This document shows, piece by piece, positions 18,100 through 25,574 of a stretch of DNA of 64,000 nt. Source of the stretch: Bradyrhizobium sp. SZCCT0231 (GTDB taxonomy: Bacteria > Pseudomonadota > Alphaproteobacteria > Rhizobiales > Xanthobacteraceae); assembly GCF_018130245.1 (NCBI RefSeq), contig NZ_JAFCKP010000007.1, positions 124,001 through 188,000 of the forward strand, written 5' to 3'. Position 1 is the stretch's first letter; every line of letters begins with the position of its first letter. The notes below the pieces were generated by a model that was given only the letters and a program-made list of their open reading frames with translations, did no database searches and had not been told where the DNA came from. Both the position numbers and the translations under genes were made by a program.

Positions 18100-19197
18100 G
18101 TGGGATTCAAATGCGGGATCGTCGGATTGCCCAATGTCGGCAAGTCGACCTTGTTCAATGCGCTGACCGAGACGGCCGCGGCGCAAGCCGCGAACTATCC
18201 GTTCTGCACCATCGAGCCGAATGTCGGCGAGGTCGCCGTGCCGGATCCGCGCCTGGAGAAGCTCGCCGCCGTCGCCAAGTCGGGTCAGATCATTCCGACC
18301 CGGCTGACCTTCGTCGATATCGCGGGCCTCGTGCGCGGCGCCTCGAAGGGCGAAGGCCTCGGCAACCAGTTCCTCGCCAACATTCGCGAGGTCGACGCCA
18401 TCGCGCATGTCGTGCGCTGCTTCGAGGACTCCGACATCACCCATGTCGAAGGCAAGATCGCCCCGCTCGCCGACATCGAGACCATCGAGACCGAGCTGAT
18501 GCTCGCCGACCTCGACAGCCTCGAGAAGCGCGTCGACAACCTCACCAAGAAGGCCAAGGGCAACGACAAGGACGCCAAGGAGCAGCTCGACCTCGTCAAC
18601 CGCACTTTGGTGCTGCTGCGCGAGGGCAAGCCCGCGCGCCTCGTCGAGCGCAAGCCGGAGGAAGAGCGCGCGTTCTCCATGCTCGGCCTGTTGTCGTCGA
18701 AGCCGGTGCTTTACGTCTGCAACGTCGAAGAGGGCTCCGCGGCCACCGGCAATGCCTTCTCCAAGGCGGTCGAGGAGCAGGCTGCGAAGGAAGGCGCGGT
18801 TGCCGTCGTCATCTCCGCCAAGATCGAGTCCGAGATCGCGACGATCTCCCGAGAAGAGCGTGCGGAATTCCTGGAGACGCTGGGCCTCGAAGAAGCCGGG
18901 CTCGATCGCCTGATCCGCGCCGGCTACACGCTGCTCGACCTCATCACCTACTTCACCATCGGCCCGAAGGAAGCGCGCGCCTGGACCATCCATCGCGGCA
19001 CCAAGGCGCCGGCGGCGGCCGGCGTGATCCACACCGATTTCGAGAAGGGCTTCATCCGCGCCGAGACCATCGCGTATGAGGACTACGTCGCGCTCGGCGG
19101 CGAAGCCGGCGCGCGCGATGCCGGCAAGCTCCGCCTCGAAGGCAAGGAATACGTCGTCGCCGACGGCGACGTGATGCATTTCCGGTTCAATACGTAA
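18100..19197 (+). CDS. ychF: redox-regulated ATPase YchF/OLA1
   Basis: A 365-residue Obg-related P-loop ATPase, universally conserved and tied to ribosome and stress functions. The G1 motif [14 protein letters not shown] is near residue 8, G3 is [19 protein letters not shown], the NxxE variant (CNVEEGS) replaces NKxD as expected for the ATP-preferring YchF group, and a C-terminal TGS-like domain contains [19 protein letters not shown]. The GTG at 18100 gives MGFKCGIVG, the usual N-terminus. It lies five bases after pth. Confidence 0.96.
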   Translation: MGFKCGIVGLPNVGKSTLFNALTETAAAQAANYPFCTIEPNVGEVAVPDPRLEKLAAVAKSGQIIPTRLTFVDIAGLVRGASKGEGLGNQFLANIREVDAIAHVVRCFEDSDITHVEGKIAPLADIETIETELMLADLDSLEKRVDNLTKKAKGNDKDAKEQLDLVNRTLVLLREGKPARLVERKPEEERAFSMLGLLSSKPVLYVCNVEEGSAATGNAFSKAVEEQAAKEGAVAVVISAKIESEIATISREERAEFLETLGLEEAGLDRLIRAGYTLLDLITYFTIGPKEARAWTIHRGTKAPAAAGVIHTDFEKGFIRAETIAYEDYVALGGEAGARDAGKLRLEGKEYVVADGDVMHFRFNT

Positions 19198-19226
19198 GCT
19201 GGATCTCGTGCCCCGGACGTCGGCCT

Positions 19227-19321
19227 CGTAGGGTGGGCAAAGCGAAGCGTGCCCACCACCTCTCTTCTCAAATCGCGGAAGGACGGTGGGCACAGCGCTT
19301 CGCGCCTTTGCCCACCCTACG
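19227..19321. repeat. extragenic palindrome family A, copy 2
   Basis: Left end cgtagggtgggcaaagcg then cgtgcccacca; right end ggtgggcacagcgcttcgc then tttgcccaccctacg. It lies between convergent ychF and the DUF4282 gene. Confidence 0.85.
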
Positions 19322-19342
19322 GCTACGGCACCTGCGCCGTCC

Positions 19343-19639
19343 TCACCGCATCCCGCTGCCCTGGTCCCGGATCGCGCCGAGATGCTCGTTGATGCGGAAG
19401 ACGATCAGGATCAGCTCCGCGACGATGCGCGAGAACACGATGCCGACGACGACGCTCGCGATCGAGGACAGCAGCACCAGGAAGCCGCCGAACGGGCTGA
19501 TCGCCATCGCAGCAAGGCCTGAGAAGATGCCGGAGAGGCCGAACAGGCAGATCAGCGCGATCACCAGCCAGTAGAAGGTCTTGATGATCGTCGGCGTGAT
19601 GAAGCGGTCCCATTGAAACAGGTCGCTGAATGAAAACAT
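19343..19639 (-). CDS. DUF4282 membrane protein
   Basis: A 98-residue protein resembling the DUF4282 family. It begins MFSFSDLFQWDRFITPTIIK, which is typical, followed by two hydrophobic segments (about 22-44 and 47-75) and a charged C-terminus with RIVAELILIVFRINEHL. The inner membrane is the inferred location and the function is unknown. The ATG at 19639 has ttggggaaagca just upstream, a strong ribosome site. The longer frame would translate a tandem repeat and is rejected. Confidence 0.8.
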   Translation of the reverse strand: MFSFSDLFQWDRFITPTIIKTFYWLVIALICLFGLSGIFSGLAAMAISPFGGFLVLLSSIASVVVGIVFSRIVAELILIVFRINEHLGAIRDQGSGMR

Positions 19640-19651
19640 TGCTTTCCCCAA

Positions 19652-19687
19652 GTCAAATCGGGACGTCAAATCGGGACGTCAAATTCG
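19652..19687. repeat. 13-bp tandem repeat upstream of the DUF4282 gene
   Basis: The unit gtcaaatcgggac is present twice in full, then a third time as gtcaaattcggg with one extra base. It covers the stretch just upstream of the ribosome site of the leftward DUF4282 gene, so copy number could alter its leader. Confidence 0.65.
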
Positions 19688-19833
19688 GGCCGCGTCGATG
19701 CATTCCGGCCCTCGGCTGATCCGACTCAAACCACCGCGGCCACCCCGTATGTAGCACGAGCCATGCGGGCCGGCGGGTTGAGATTGCCGCAAAGTGCGGC
19801 CACAATCTGTCATTCCCGCAAAGCTTTCCCAAG

Positions 19834-20286
19834 ATGACCCTGACCTTCGAAGATTTCCCGCCCGGCCGGTTCGGAACGTTCGGCCCGCGCCGTGTCACCC
19901 GCGACGAGATTCTGGCCTTTGCCGCCGAGTTCGATCCGCAGCCGATGCACCTCGACGAGGAGGCCGCGGCGAGAAGCATGCTGCGCGGCCTGTCCGGCTC
20001 GGGCTGGCACCTCTGCTCGCTGATGATGCGGATGATGGCCGACGGTTTCATCACAGGCGCCGCCTCGCTCGGCTCGCCCGGCGTCGACGAGGTGCGCTGG
20101 TTGTCGCCTCTGCGGCCCGACGACGAACTCACGCTCGACGTCGACGTCGTGGAGGCGCGCACCTCGAAGAGCCGTCCGGAGCTCGGCATCGTCAAGTTCA
20201 AATGCACCGCACGCAATGCGGCGGGGCAGGCGCTTGCCGAGATGACCTCGCCGATCCTGATCAAGCGGCGCGAGGGAGCGGCCTGA
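19834..20286 (+). CDS. MaoC-like hydratase (first of a pair)
   Basis: A 150-residue single hot-dog protein of the MaoC/(R)-specific enoyl-CoA hydratase family. The hydratase motif is visible as FAAEFDPQPMHLDEEAA with the catalytic Asp and His, followed by GLSGSGWHLCSLMMR. The remainder (VDEVRWLSPLRPDDELTL, TSKSRPELG) is the usual beta part. It overlaps the next MaoC gene by one base (TGATG), implying translational coupling and perhaps a heteromeric enzyme. The natural substrate is unknown. Confidence 0.88.
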   Translation: MTLTFEDFPPGRFGTFGPRRVTRDEILAFAAEFDPQPMHLDEEAAARSMLRGLSGSGWHLCSLMMRMMADGFITGAASLGSPGVDEVRWLSPLRPDDELTLDVDVVEARTSKSRPELGIVKFKCTARNAAGQALAEMTSPILIKRREGAA

Positions 20287-20765
20287 TGCGGTTCTTCGAA
20301 GACATCGCGATCGGACAGCGCCGCGAGATCGGCGCCTATACGTTCACGGCGGAGTCCATCAAGACGTTCGCCGCCAAATTCGATCCGCAGCGCTTTCACC
20401 TCGACGAGGAGGAAGGCAAGAACTCGCTGTTCGGCGGGCTCGCCGCCTCGGGCTGGCATGTCGGCTCGGCCTGCATGAGCCTGCTTGTCGCCGACGGCCA
20501 GCGCCTGGCGCGCGAGGCCGCTTCACGTGGCGAGGAGGTTGCCGTGTGGGGCCCGTCGCCGGGCTTTCGCGACCTGCGCTGGATCAGGCCGGTGCTCGCG
20601 GGAGATACCGTCGCTTACGTCAATGAGGTCATCGACAAGCGCACCTCGGCCTCGCGTCCCGGCTGGGGCATTCTGACGGCCCGCACCACCGGCACCAACC
20701 AGCGCGGCGAGGAGGTCTATTCCATCACCGCCTCAGCCTTCGTGCCGCTGCGGAAGAAGGATTAG
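20286..20765 (+). CDS. MaoC-like hydratase (second of a pair)
   Basis: A 159-residue paralogue of the preceding gene with the same motif: FAAKFDPQRFHLDEEEG, then GLAASGWHVGSACMSLL. It diverges in the middle (an extra segment REAASRGEEVAVWGPSPGF) and shares TSASRPGWGI with the partner's TSKSRPELG. The two probably arose by tandem duplication and may form an asymmetric dimer, as in two-domain MaoC proteins. The start ATG shares its A with the stop of the upstream gene. Confidence 0.88.
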   Translation: MRFFEDIAIGQRREIGAYTFTAESIKTFAAKFDPQRFHLDEEEGKNSLFGGLAASGWHVGSACMSLLVADGQRLAREAASRGEEVAVWGPSPGFRDLRWIRPVLAGDTVAYVNEVIDKRTSASRPGWGILTARTTGTNQRGEEVYSITASAFVPLRKKD

Positions 20766-20964
20766 ATCAGTTCCAAGATAAGCGAGGCAAATGAGTGCGG
20801 GAGTGTTGCCCGCGCGCTATGGACGCGATTCCGGGCGGCTGCCATAAGCCTGCGCAACATGGTTACCGCAAAGCAGTTTGGCGGAACCGGTGAGTTGCTA
20901 ACTAATTATGAACCTGTCGCTGTCTAATTGAAACGAATGGGGCAGAAGACAGGGGACGAGGACC

Positions 20965-21111
20965 ATGGCTGACCGCGGCGCACTCAAATTTGTTGGATTC
21001 ATCTTCGCGACCGCGACGCTGGCTGTGATGCTGGTCGCCGGCATGGTGGTGAAGGGCTATGCCGATGGCGCCTACACGCTGGAAGCCACGACTGTGGAAG
21101 CCGCCTGGTAA
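20965..21111 (+). CDS. small single-helix membrane protein
   Basis: A 48-residue reading frame beginning MADRGALKFVGFIFATA, with one hydrophobic helix (about residues 8-30), then KGYADGAYTLEATTVEAAW. A good ribosome site (aggggacgagg) precedes the ATG at 20965 by about 5 bases. Its composition is unlike a random frame in high-G+C DNA. It probably sits in the inner membrane with the acidic tail outside or in the periplasm. No family name known to me. Confidence 0.6.
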   Translation: MADRGALKFVGFIFATATLAVMLVAGMVVKGYADGAYTLEATTVEAAW

Positions 21112-21150
21112 GGCTTCGTTGATTTTTTGCGGCCGGTCTCCGGCCCTCTG

Positions 21151-21288
21151 TCAGCGGCTGTAGACGAACGCCAGCACCGCGATCGCAACCGCCAGCAATC
21201 CGACAAAGCGCAGCATGATCGTGCCGAGCTGATTCGGCGCGGGCCGCAGCGGTATGGGGTCCGTGGTGTCGGGCCGAATGCTTTCCAT
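21151..21288 (-). CDS. small single-helix membrane protein
   Basis: A 45-residue frame, MESIRPDTTDPIP then a C-terminal transmembrane helix (TIMLRFVGLLAVAIAVLAFV) ending YSR, so it is tail-anchored. The ATG at 21288 has gaggggacatgtc upstream. The longer open frame upstream is repeat-derived and rejected. It converges with the 48-residue gene at 20965, giving a pair of opposed mini-genes. Confidence 0.6.
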   Translation of the reverse strand: MESIRPDTTDPIPLRPAPNQLGTIMLRFVGLLAVAIAVLAFVYSR

Positions 21289-21374
21289 GACATGTCCCCT
21301 GAGCCCGGCCGTACCTGCACGGGCGCTTGGCATTGGTCGCCGGGGAGGGCCGGAGGGTTCAAAAGTGCCCCTCG

Positions 21375-21571
21375 TGTCCCGGACGCGCTGCAGCGTGCAA
21401 CGCTGCTGCGCAGAGCCGGGACCCATTGCGCCGCGCTGTCTCACCCTCTGCTGTCATGCTCCGCGAAGGCGGGGCATCCAGTACGCCGCGGCTTCTCGGC
21501 TCCAGCCTCGCTGTCTCGGAGTACTGGATCACCCGCCCCTGTGCGCAATTGCGCACTAGGCGGGTGATGAC
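21375..21571. repeat. two adjacent extragenic palindromes
   Basis: At 21375-21425, tgtcccggacgcgctg faces cagagccgggaccca. At 21451-21571, a second unit starts ctgtcatgctccgcgaagg with gcatccagta, which faces gtactggatcacccgcc and ends gggtgatgaca. The second family recurs at 31337-31436. The stretch 21290-21660 holds no other feature that I can support. Confidence 0.65.
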
Positions 21572-21666
21572 ACCTGTGTCGGAGAAACGGCGTGACCCTA
21601 ACCTCAGAATCAAAACCGCCGCGCCCCTTCCGGGAACGCGGCGGCTGGCGATGCGGTGCTTTGCGA

Positions 21667-22089
21667 TCAGCTGTTGCGCAGGCCGTCGGCGGCGCGCTTC
21701 CACTGCGCGACGTTGTCGGCGATCATGCGGGTCGACTTCATTGCGGCCTGGCTGAGCTGGGCGTAGCCGGAGATCTCGCGCTGGACGCGCTGGCCTTCGG
21801 CATGCAGCAGGTCGCGCAGGCTCTCGAGCTCGGAGATCAAATTCTCGATCTCGGCGAGCGAGGTGCCGGCGACGCGCTGGATCAGCGAGTTGACGTTGTT
21901 GACGGTGGCTTCCGCGCTCGGGTCGAGCGGCGGCGCATCGGTGGTGCTCGATGCCGGACGGCGCAGATAGGCGATGTCGTTGCGGACGAAATCGCGGATG
22001 CCGGCTTCGACCTCGGTCACGGCCGCGAGGTTGGTGTCGACCGTTTCGGTCTCGGTGGCTTCGACCTTTTCGGGACGGGTGGCGTTCAT
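21667..22089 (-). CDS. hypothetical helical protein
   Basis: A 140-residue soluble protein without a signal peptide. The N-terminal 55 residues are Thr/Glu/Pro-rich and likely disordered. From about residue 60 it forms a long amphipathic helical region (VNNVNSLIQRVAG, LAEIENLISELESLRDLL, VQREISGYAQLSQAAMKS) consistent with a coiled coil. The ATG at 22089 follows aggggaacaac. Not recognised; a phasin-like role was considered, but no phasin motif is evident. Confidence 0.65.
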   Translation of the reverse strand: MNATRPEKVEATETETVDTNLAAVTEVEAGIRDFVRNDIAYLRRPASSTTDAPPLDPSAEATVNNVNSLIQRVAGTSLAEIENLISELESLRDLLHAEGQRVQREISGYAQLSQAAMKSTRMIADNVAQWKRAADGLRNS

Positions 22090-22280
22090 CGTTGTTCCCC
22101 TGTTCGCGTTGAGCGCAGCGCGAGTGTCCCCCGCACGACGACGTCTGTGAGGCTCCCCCATCTGTGCGTCCGAATTTGGCCGCAAATGGGCCGAGATGCG
22201 GCAAGGGGGGACCATTCGGGGGTTTTGCCGTGGCGTATGGTTAGCGGAGTGTGAATGCTGGTCCAGCGACGAACCTCTAT

Positions 22281-22400
22281 CCCCTCATGGTGAGGAGCGC
22301 GCCCTTCGCGCGCGTCTCGAACCATGAAAGGCCCCGCTGTGGCAGCGCGGGCCTCGATCCTTCGAGACGCGCTCCTTTGGAGCGCCCTCAGGATGAGGGG
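22281..22400. repeat. extragenic inverted repeat (cctcatggtgagg type)
   Basis: The left arm cccctcatggtgaggagcgc then gcgcgtctcgaa faces ccttcgagacgcgctcc and cctcaggatgagggg on the right. It separates two leftward genes. Confidence 0.75.
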
Positions 22401-22418
22401 AGGGAGGGGAGGCTCGGT

Positions 22419-23327
22419 CTACCAGCTCTTCTTGAAACCCGCCGTCACGCTCTTGTTGATCGCGCCTTGCGAGGTTTCGCCGACCGAGCCGGAGACCGTG
22501 ACGTTGTCGAACAGCTTCTGCTCGGCGCCGAACTTGCGCAGCCATTTGTCGTCGGTGGTCGACAGCGTCTGGCCGGCGGTGATGCTGGTGCCGGTGTCGG
22601 TCATGGTGATCTTGGCGGTCTGGTCGGTCTCGTAATTGCGCGTGATGTGGCCGCCGATGCCGGGGACTGCGGTGGTGCCCTGCTGGTTGACGCTGTAGCC
22701 GTTCTGCAGCGTCAGCGAGGTGTCGCCCGACAGCGGCACCGATTTGGTCAGTGACGCCCCGATCTTGCTGTGCTCGGCGCCGGGATCGACCCGGGCTTCC
22801 ACCGCGGTCTTGTCCCAGATCGCGCCCGCGCCGGGCGCGGTCGCCGCCGCCCAGGCGCTGCCGGAGGATTGCGGCAGGCTGCCGCCATTGGCGGCCTTCT
22901 GCGCCAGCAGCTCGGACATCGTCCTGGGCTCGCTCGTCACCGTCATGTCGGCGCCGACCCGCGTATCCCAGAACGAGAACACGGATTGCTTCACGGTCAC
23001 TGCCGAGGAGCCGTTTGCATTGGGGTTCGACGACCAGTCCAGGCCCTCCTTGGCGGCGGCCTGGGCACGCTTCTTGGCGGCCATGGGGTCGATGCCAGTC
23101 CCGGCATCGACCGCGAGCTGGCTCCAGTCGAGCTTGTCGACATCGATGCCCTTGAGCACGTCGGGGTCGTTGACGTCGGGGGCCTCCGCCGTCTCGGTCG
23201 CTTCGTCGTCAGGCGCAGCGGCTGCGGGCGGAATGATCTGCGCCGAAACCGTCAGCGCCGAGCCCAAGATGAATGCGGCCGCCAGCAATGGCAGCCTGGT
23301 CCAGCCAAATCCTGTCGAGAATTCCAT
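22419..23327 (-). CDS. exported beta-rich protein, probably envelope
   Basis: A 302-residue product with a signal peptide (hydrophobic LPLLAAAFILGSALTVSA, cut near residue 29), a Pro/Ala/Glu-rich linker to about residue 75, then a domain of alternating polar/hydrophobic strands rich in Thr, Ser and Gly (TVKQSVFSFWDTRVGADMTV, TSLTLQNGYSVNQQG, TAKITMTDTGTSITAGQTL). It ends in SVTAGFKKSW with a terminal aromatic residue. This resembles beta-barrel or beta-helix envelope proteins, but no named family is recognised. The ATG at 23327 is chosen because the longer frame lacks a signal sequence at its start. Confidence 0.65.
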   Translation of the reverse strand: MEFSTGFGWTRLPLLAAAFILGSALTVSAQIIPPAAAAPDDEATETAEAPDVNDPDVLKGIDVDKLDWSQLAVDAGTGIDPMAAKKRAQAAAKEGLDWSSNPNANGSSAVTVKQSVFSFWDTRVGADMTVTSEPRTMSELLAQKAANGGSLPQSSGSAWAAATAPGAGAIWDKTAVEARVDPGAEHSKIGASLTKSVPLSGDTSLTLQNGYSVNQQGTTAVPGIGGHITRNYETDQTAKITMTDTGTSITAGQTLSTTDDKWLRKFGAEQKLFDNVTVSGSVGETSQGAINKSVTAGFKKSW

Positions 23328-23608
23328 CGTCCTGCCCGCGAGCCCCGGCGCATGCTTTCCGGCAATATATATCGGCCGTCCGCAAAGACCATGCGCCATT
23401 CCGGCGCTGAAAATGCCGATTCATCGTTGCGGAATTGTGGCGGTTCGCCAGGGGACGCGAACCAACGGGACGCGAACCAACGGGCCGCGCGAAAGGCGCG
23501 CGCCCGATGACGAGCTTGTGATGCGACGGCATCCGGCGGGGCTGGAGGCCAGGACGTCGCGATCGCCTCGTCATCGGTCCCGAACAGCGGGGCCCGTTGG
23601 CGTCCCCC

Positions 23609-24049
23609 TCAGCCGACGCTGGTCATCTTCGGCAGATGAATGGCGCGGCCGAGTGCCTGCTCGACCAGGTCGAAGGTGTCGATCAGCACCCGCATGCTGA
23701 TGAGCTTGCCCGCCTTGAACTGGGCGAATTGCGCCACGCGCAAGCTGATCGGCTTGTTGGAATCCAGAGCCGTCAGCGAATAGCGCAGCATCGAGGCGGC
23801 GGAATCCACGCCCAGCATGATGCTCTCGCGGTCGAAGCGGCGGACGTGGAAATTGTCGGCGAGCTGGCGGATGACCTCGAGCACGGCATCCTTGCCCTGG
23901 CGCGCGCCGAGGAACGGAAACATGTCGATCGGGCCGTAGAGCGCCCACTCGACGTCCTCGTCGATCAAGGCTTCGATATCCCTGAAATCCCGGTCGTTGA
24001 TCGCGCGGTGCAACGCACGCGAGAAACGCCAGAGACTGTGCTCTGTCAT
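23609..24049 (-). CDS. SnoaL-like (NTF2-fold) protein
   Basis: A 146-residue protein with the NTF2/SnoaL pattern: an N-terminal helix pair (LWRFSRALHRAINDRDF), the EALIDEDVEWALYGP strand, then FPFLGARQGKDAVLEVIRQL and a late VAQFAQFKAGKLISMRVLIDTFDLVEQ. The cone-shaped fold is used by polyketide cyclases, isomerases and many orphan binding proteins, and no catalytic residues can be named. A similar gene lies upstream at 24282-24728; the two share the late IDTFDLVEQ/IDSYDLVQQ motif and are likely duplicates. Confidence 0.8.
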   Translation of the reverse strand: MTEHSLWRFSRALHRAINDRDFRDIEALIDEDVEWALYGPIDMFPFLGARQGKDAVLEVIRQLADNFHVRRFDRESIMLGVDSAASMLRYSLTALDSNKPISLRVAQFAQFKAGKLISMRVLIDTFDLVEQALGRAIHLPKMTSVG

Positions 24050-24194
24050 TTGGGGCGGTCCTGAAGCTGGCTTGCGAAAAAACGGAAAACAACCCCATGC
24101 ACAGTCAGGTGCCGGGGCTCAACTCGTTTGTATACGAATAAAATACGGGGTTTCGGCCAAAACGCAATTCACGTTTTTGCAATGCACCATTGAA

Positions 24195-24224
24195 CGGGTT
24201 CTGTGAGATTTACAATAGAACCCC
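24195..24224 (-). terminator. possible transcript-end hairpin
   Basis: Arms cgggttct and agaacccc enclose a 14-base AT-rich loop, 58 bases past the stop of the leftward SnoaL-like gene. No T-run follows on that strand, so it may be a Rho-dependent end or an operator for the next gene. Low confidence. Confidence 0.3.
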
Positions 24225-24281
24225 GTAAAATTCCGGGCTCGGCGCGAGGTCTCCGACGCGGGTTCCAGGCGAGGGCGAGGA

Positions 24282-24728
24282 TCAATCCGCCCTGGCGCCC
24301 ACGATCAGCGGCCCGATCTCCCGTTCCAGCACCTGCTGCACCAGGTCGTAGGAATCGATGATCTCGCGGATCTCCGCCACCAGCCCGCCGCGGAAGCTGT
24401 AGAACACCGCGATGTCGAACTGCACGAGGCGGTCGTTGCTGCGCTTCCTGAAATAGGCGTGCATGTAGGTCGCGACCGCCTCGCCCTCGGCGAGGATGTG
24501 CGGCGCCTTGTAACGGATTTCCGAATAGCGCGACCAGACCGTCTGCCAGAGCTCGCGCAGCTCCTGCTTGCCGTGGCGCGGCACCATGTGCGGCAGCACG
24601 TCGATCGGCGCGTGGGTGAGGAAGTCGACGTCGTCGGTGCAGCAGGACAGCGCCGTCTCGATATCGCCGCGCGCGAAGGCATCGAGCAGGTGCACGACGC
24701 GCTGGCGATTCAGCTTCTCGACCGTCAT
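24282..24728 (-). CDS. SnoaL-like (NTF2-fold) protein, second copy
   Basis: A 148-residue NTF2-fold protein. Layout: VVHLLDAFARGDIETALSCC, DDVDFLTHAPIDVLPHMVP, HGKQELRELWQTVWSRY, and the closing GLVAEIREIIDSYDLVQQV. It parallels the neighbour at 23609 in length, order of segments and the terminal motif, suggesting tandem duplication with divergence. The ATG at 24728 is chosen; a longer frame adds 44 residues of non-homologous sequence. The role is not predictable. Confidence 0.78.
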   Translation of the reverse strand: MTVEKLNRQRVVHLLDAFARGDIETALSCCTDDVDFLTHAPIDVLPHMVPRHGKQELRELWQTVWSRYSEIRYKAPHILAEGEAVATYMHAYFRKRSNDRLVQFDIAVFYSFRGGLVAEIREIIDSYDLVQQVLEREIGPLIVGARAD

Positions 24729-25110
24729 TCCGCCCGTCCTCGTTTGGCCCGTGACGTCGCGCAACGCTAACGCGCGGCTTCGCGCACCGGCAATCCGCAA
24801 AATCACAGGGATGTTGCAGACGGTTTGACGCGCGAGCGCAATACCTGGTTCATGGGGCACAATTGCGGGTTGAACTGTGGGATGGCTGCACGAATTCGTG
24901 CTATTCGGGTGCGTGGAAGCGGCAACAGCAGAGCCCGACCAACGGGCAGGGGAAGCTGTAACTCTCCGTCATTCCGGGGCGCGCCACTTGGCGCGAACCC
25001 GGAATCCATCTCGCCGCTGGTTCCGGTCGCGGAATAGGGCGTGACCCATCTCACATCACCGCTCCGGCATCGTAGCTACCGTCATCCGCAAGTCATCAGG
25101 GAGACGTGCC
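24729..25110. other. non-coding gap with half repeat
   Basis: About 380 bases between divergent genes. It contains a half copy of the family B palindrome at 24968-25010 (gtcattccggggcgcgcc then ggaatccatc) with no matching right arm. No credible gene was found. Confidence 0.5.
24968..25010. repeat. family B palindrome, half copy
   Basis: Carries only the left half (gtcattccggggcgcgcc to cccggaatccat). The internal ggcgcgccacttggcgcg still makes a small hairpin. Confidence 0.65.
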
Positions 25111-25491
25111 ATGGCCGCCATCGCCAGAAAGTCCCGCCTGCACAACGCGCTCGAAGGCCTCGCGCTGACCGCGACCCTGCAGAGCTTCCCGACCTTCGCC
25201 ACTGCGGCCTTCCTGCTCAAGCTCGTCGGCAACCACGACCTCGTCGGCGACCCCGGCGTCGCCATCTTCGTCGCCATCGCCTCGCTGATGCACGCAATGC
25301 TCGCGGTGGCTCTGGGCCCGAGCTTCCCCGCCGCTTTCAAGACCGTCTACGAGCCGAAATTCTTCGAGGCCCATTTGTCGCTCTCCGACAAGATCACCGC
25401 ATGGCGCACCCAGCCCGTCGCCTCGCTCCAGCTCGTGACCATCGTGCTGCTGCTGTCGGTGATGGCGGTGGTAACGGCGAGCGTGGGGTGA
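25111..25491 (+). CDS. hypothetical multi-pass membrane protein
   Basis: A 126-residue protein with three hydrophobic segments: about 17-37 (TATLQSFPTFATAAFLLKLV), 48-72 (VAIFVAIASLMHAMLAVALG) and 103-123 (SLQLVTIVLLLSVMAVVTAS). The loop between the last two (FKTVYEPKFFEAHLSLSDK) is charged. The ATG at 25111 has cagggagacgtgcc before it. I do not recognise the family. It converges with uvrB. Confidence 0.6.
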   Translation: MAAIARKSRLHNALEGLALTATLQSFPTFATAAFLLKLVGNHDLVGDPGVAIFVAIASLMHAMLAVALGPSFPAAFKTVYEPKFFEAHLSLSDKITAWRTQPVASLQLVTIVLLLSVMAVVTASVG

Positions 25492-25510
25492 GAAGAGCAA
25501 TCTCCTCCTC

Positions 25511-25552
25511 GTCATTCCGGGGCGCTGCGAAGCAGCGAGCCCGGAATCCATA
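25511..25552. repeat. family B palindrome, half copy
   Basis: gtcattccggggcgctgcg followed by cagcgagcccggaatccat: one arm of the family B element with its own small gctgcgaagcagc hairpin, 22 bases before the uvrB stop. Confidence 0.65.
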
Positions 25553-25574
25553 ACCACCATTCGCCCGGTTGCGC

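Noticed and set aside
24833-25037. Plus-strand frame MTRERNTWFMGHNC
   Set aside because: Its second half is translated repeat DNA (family B half copy).
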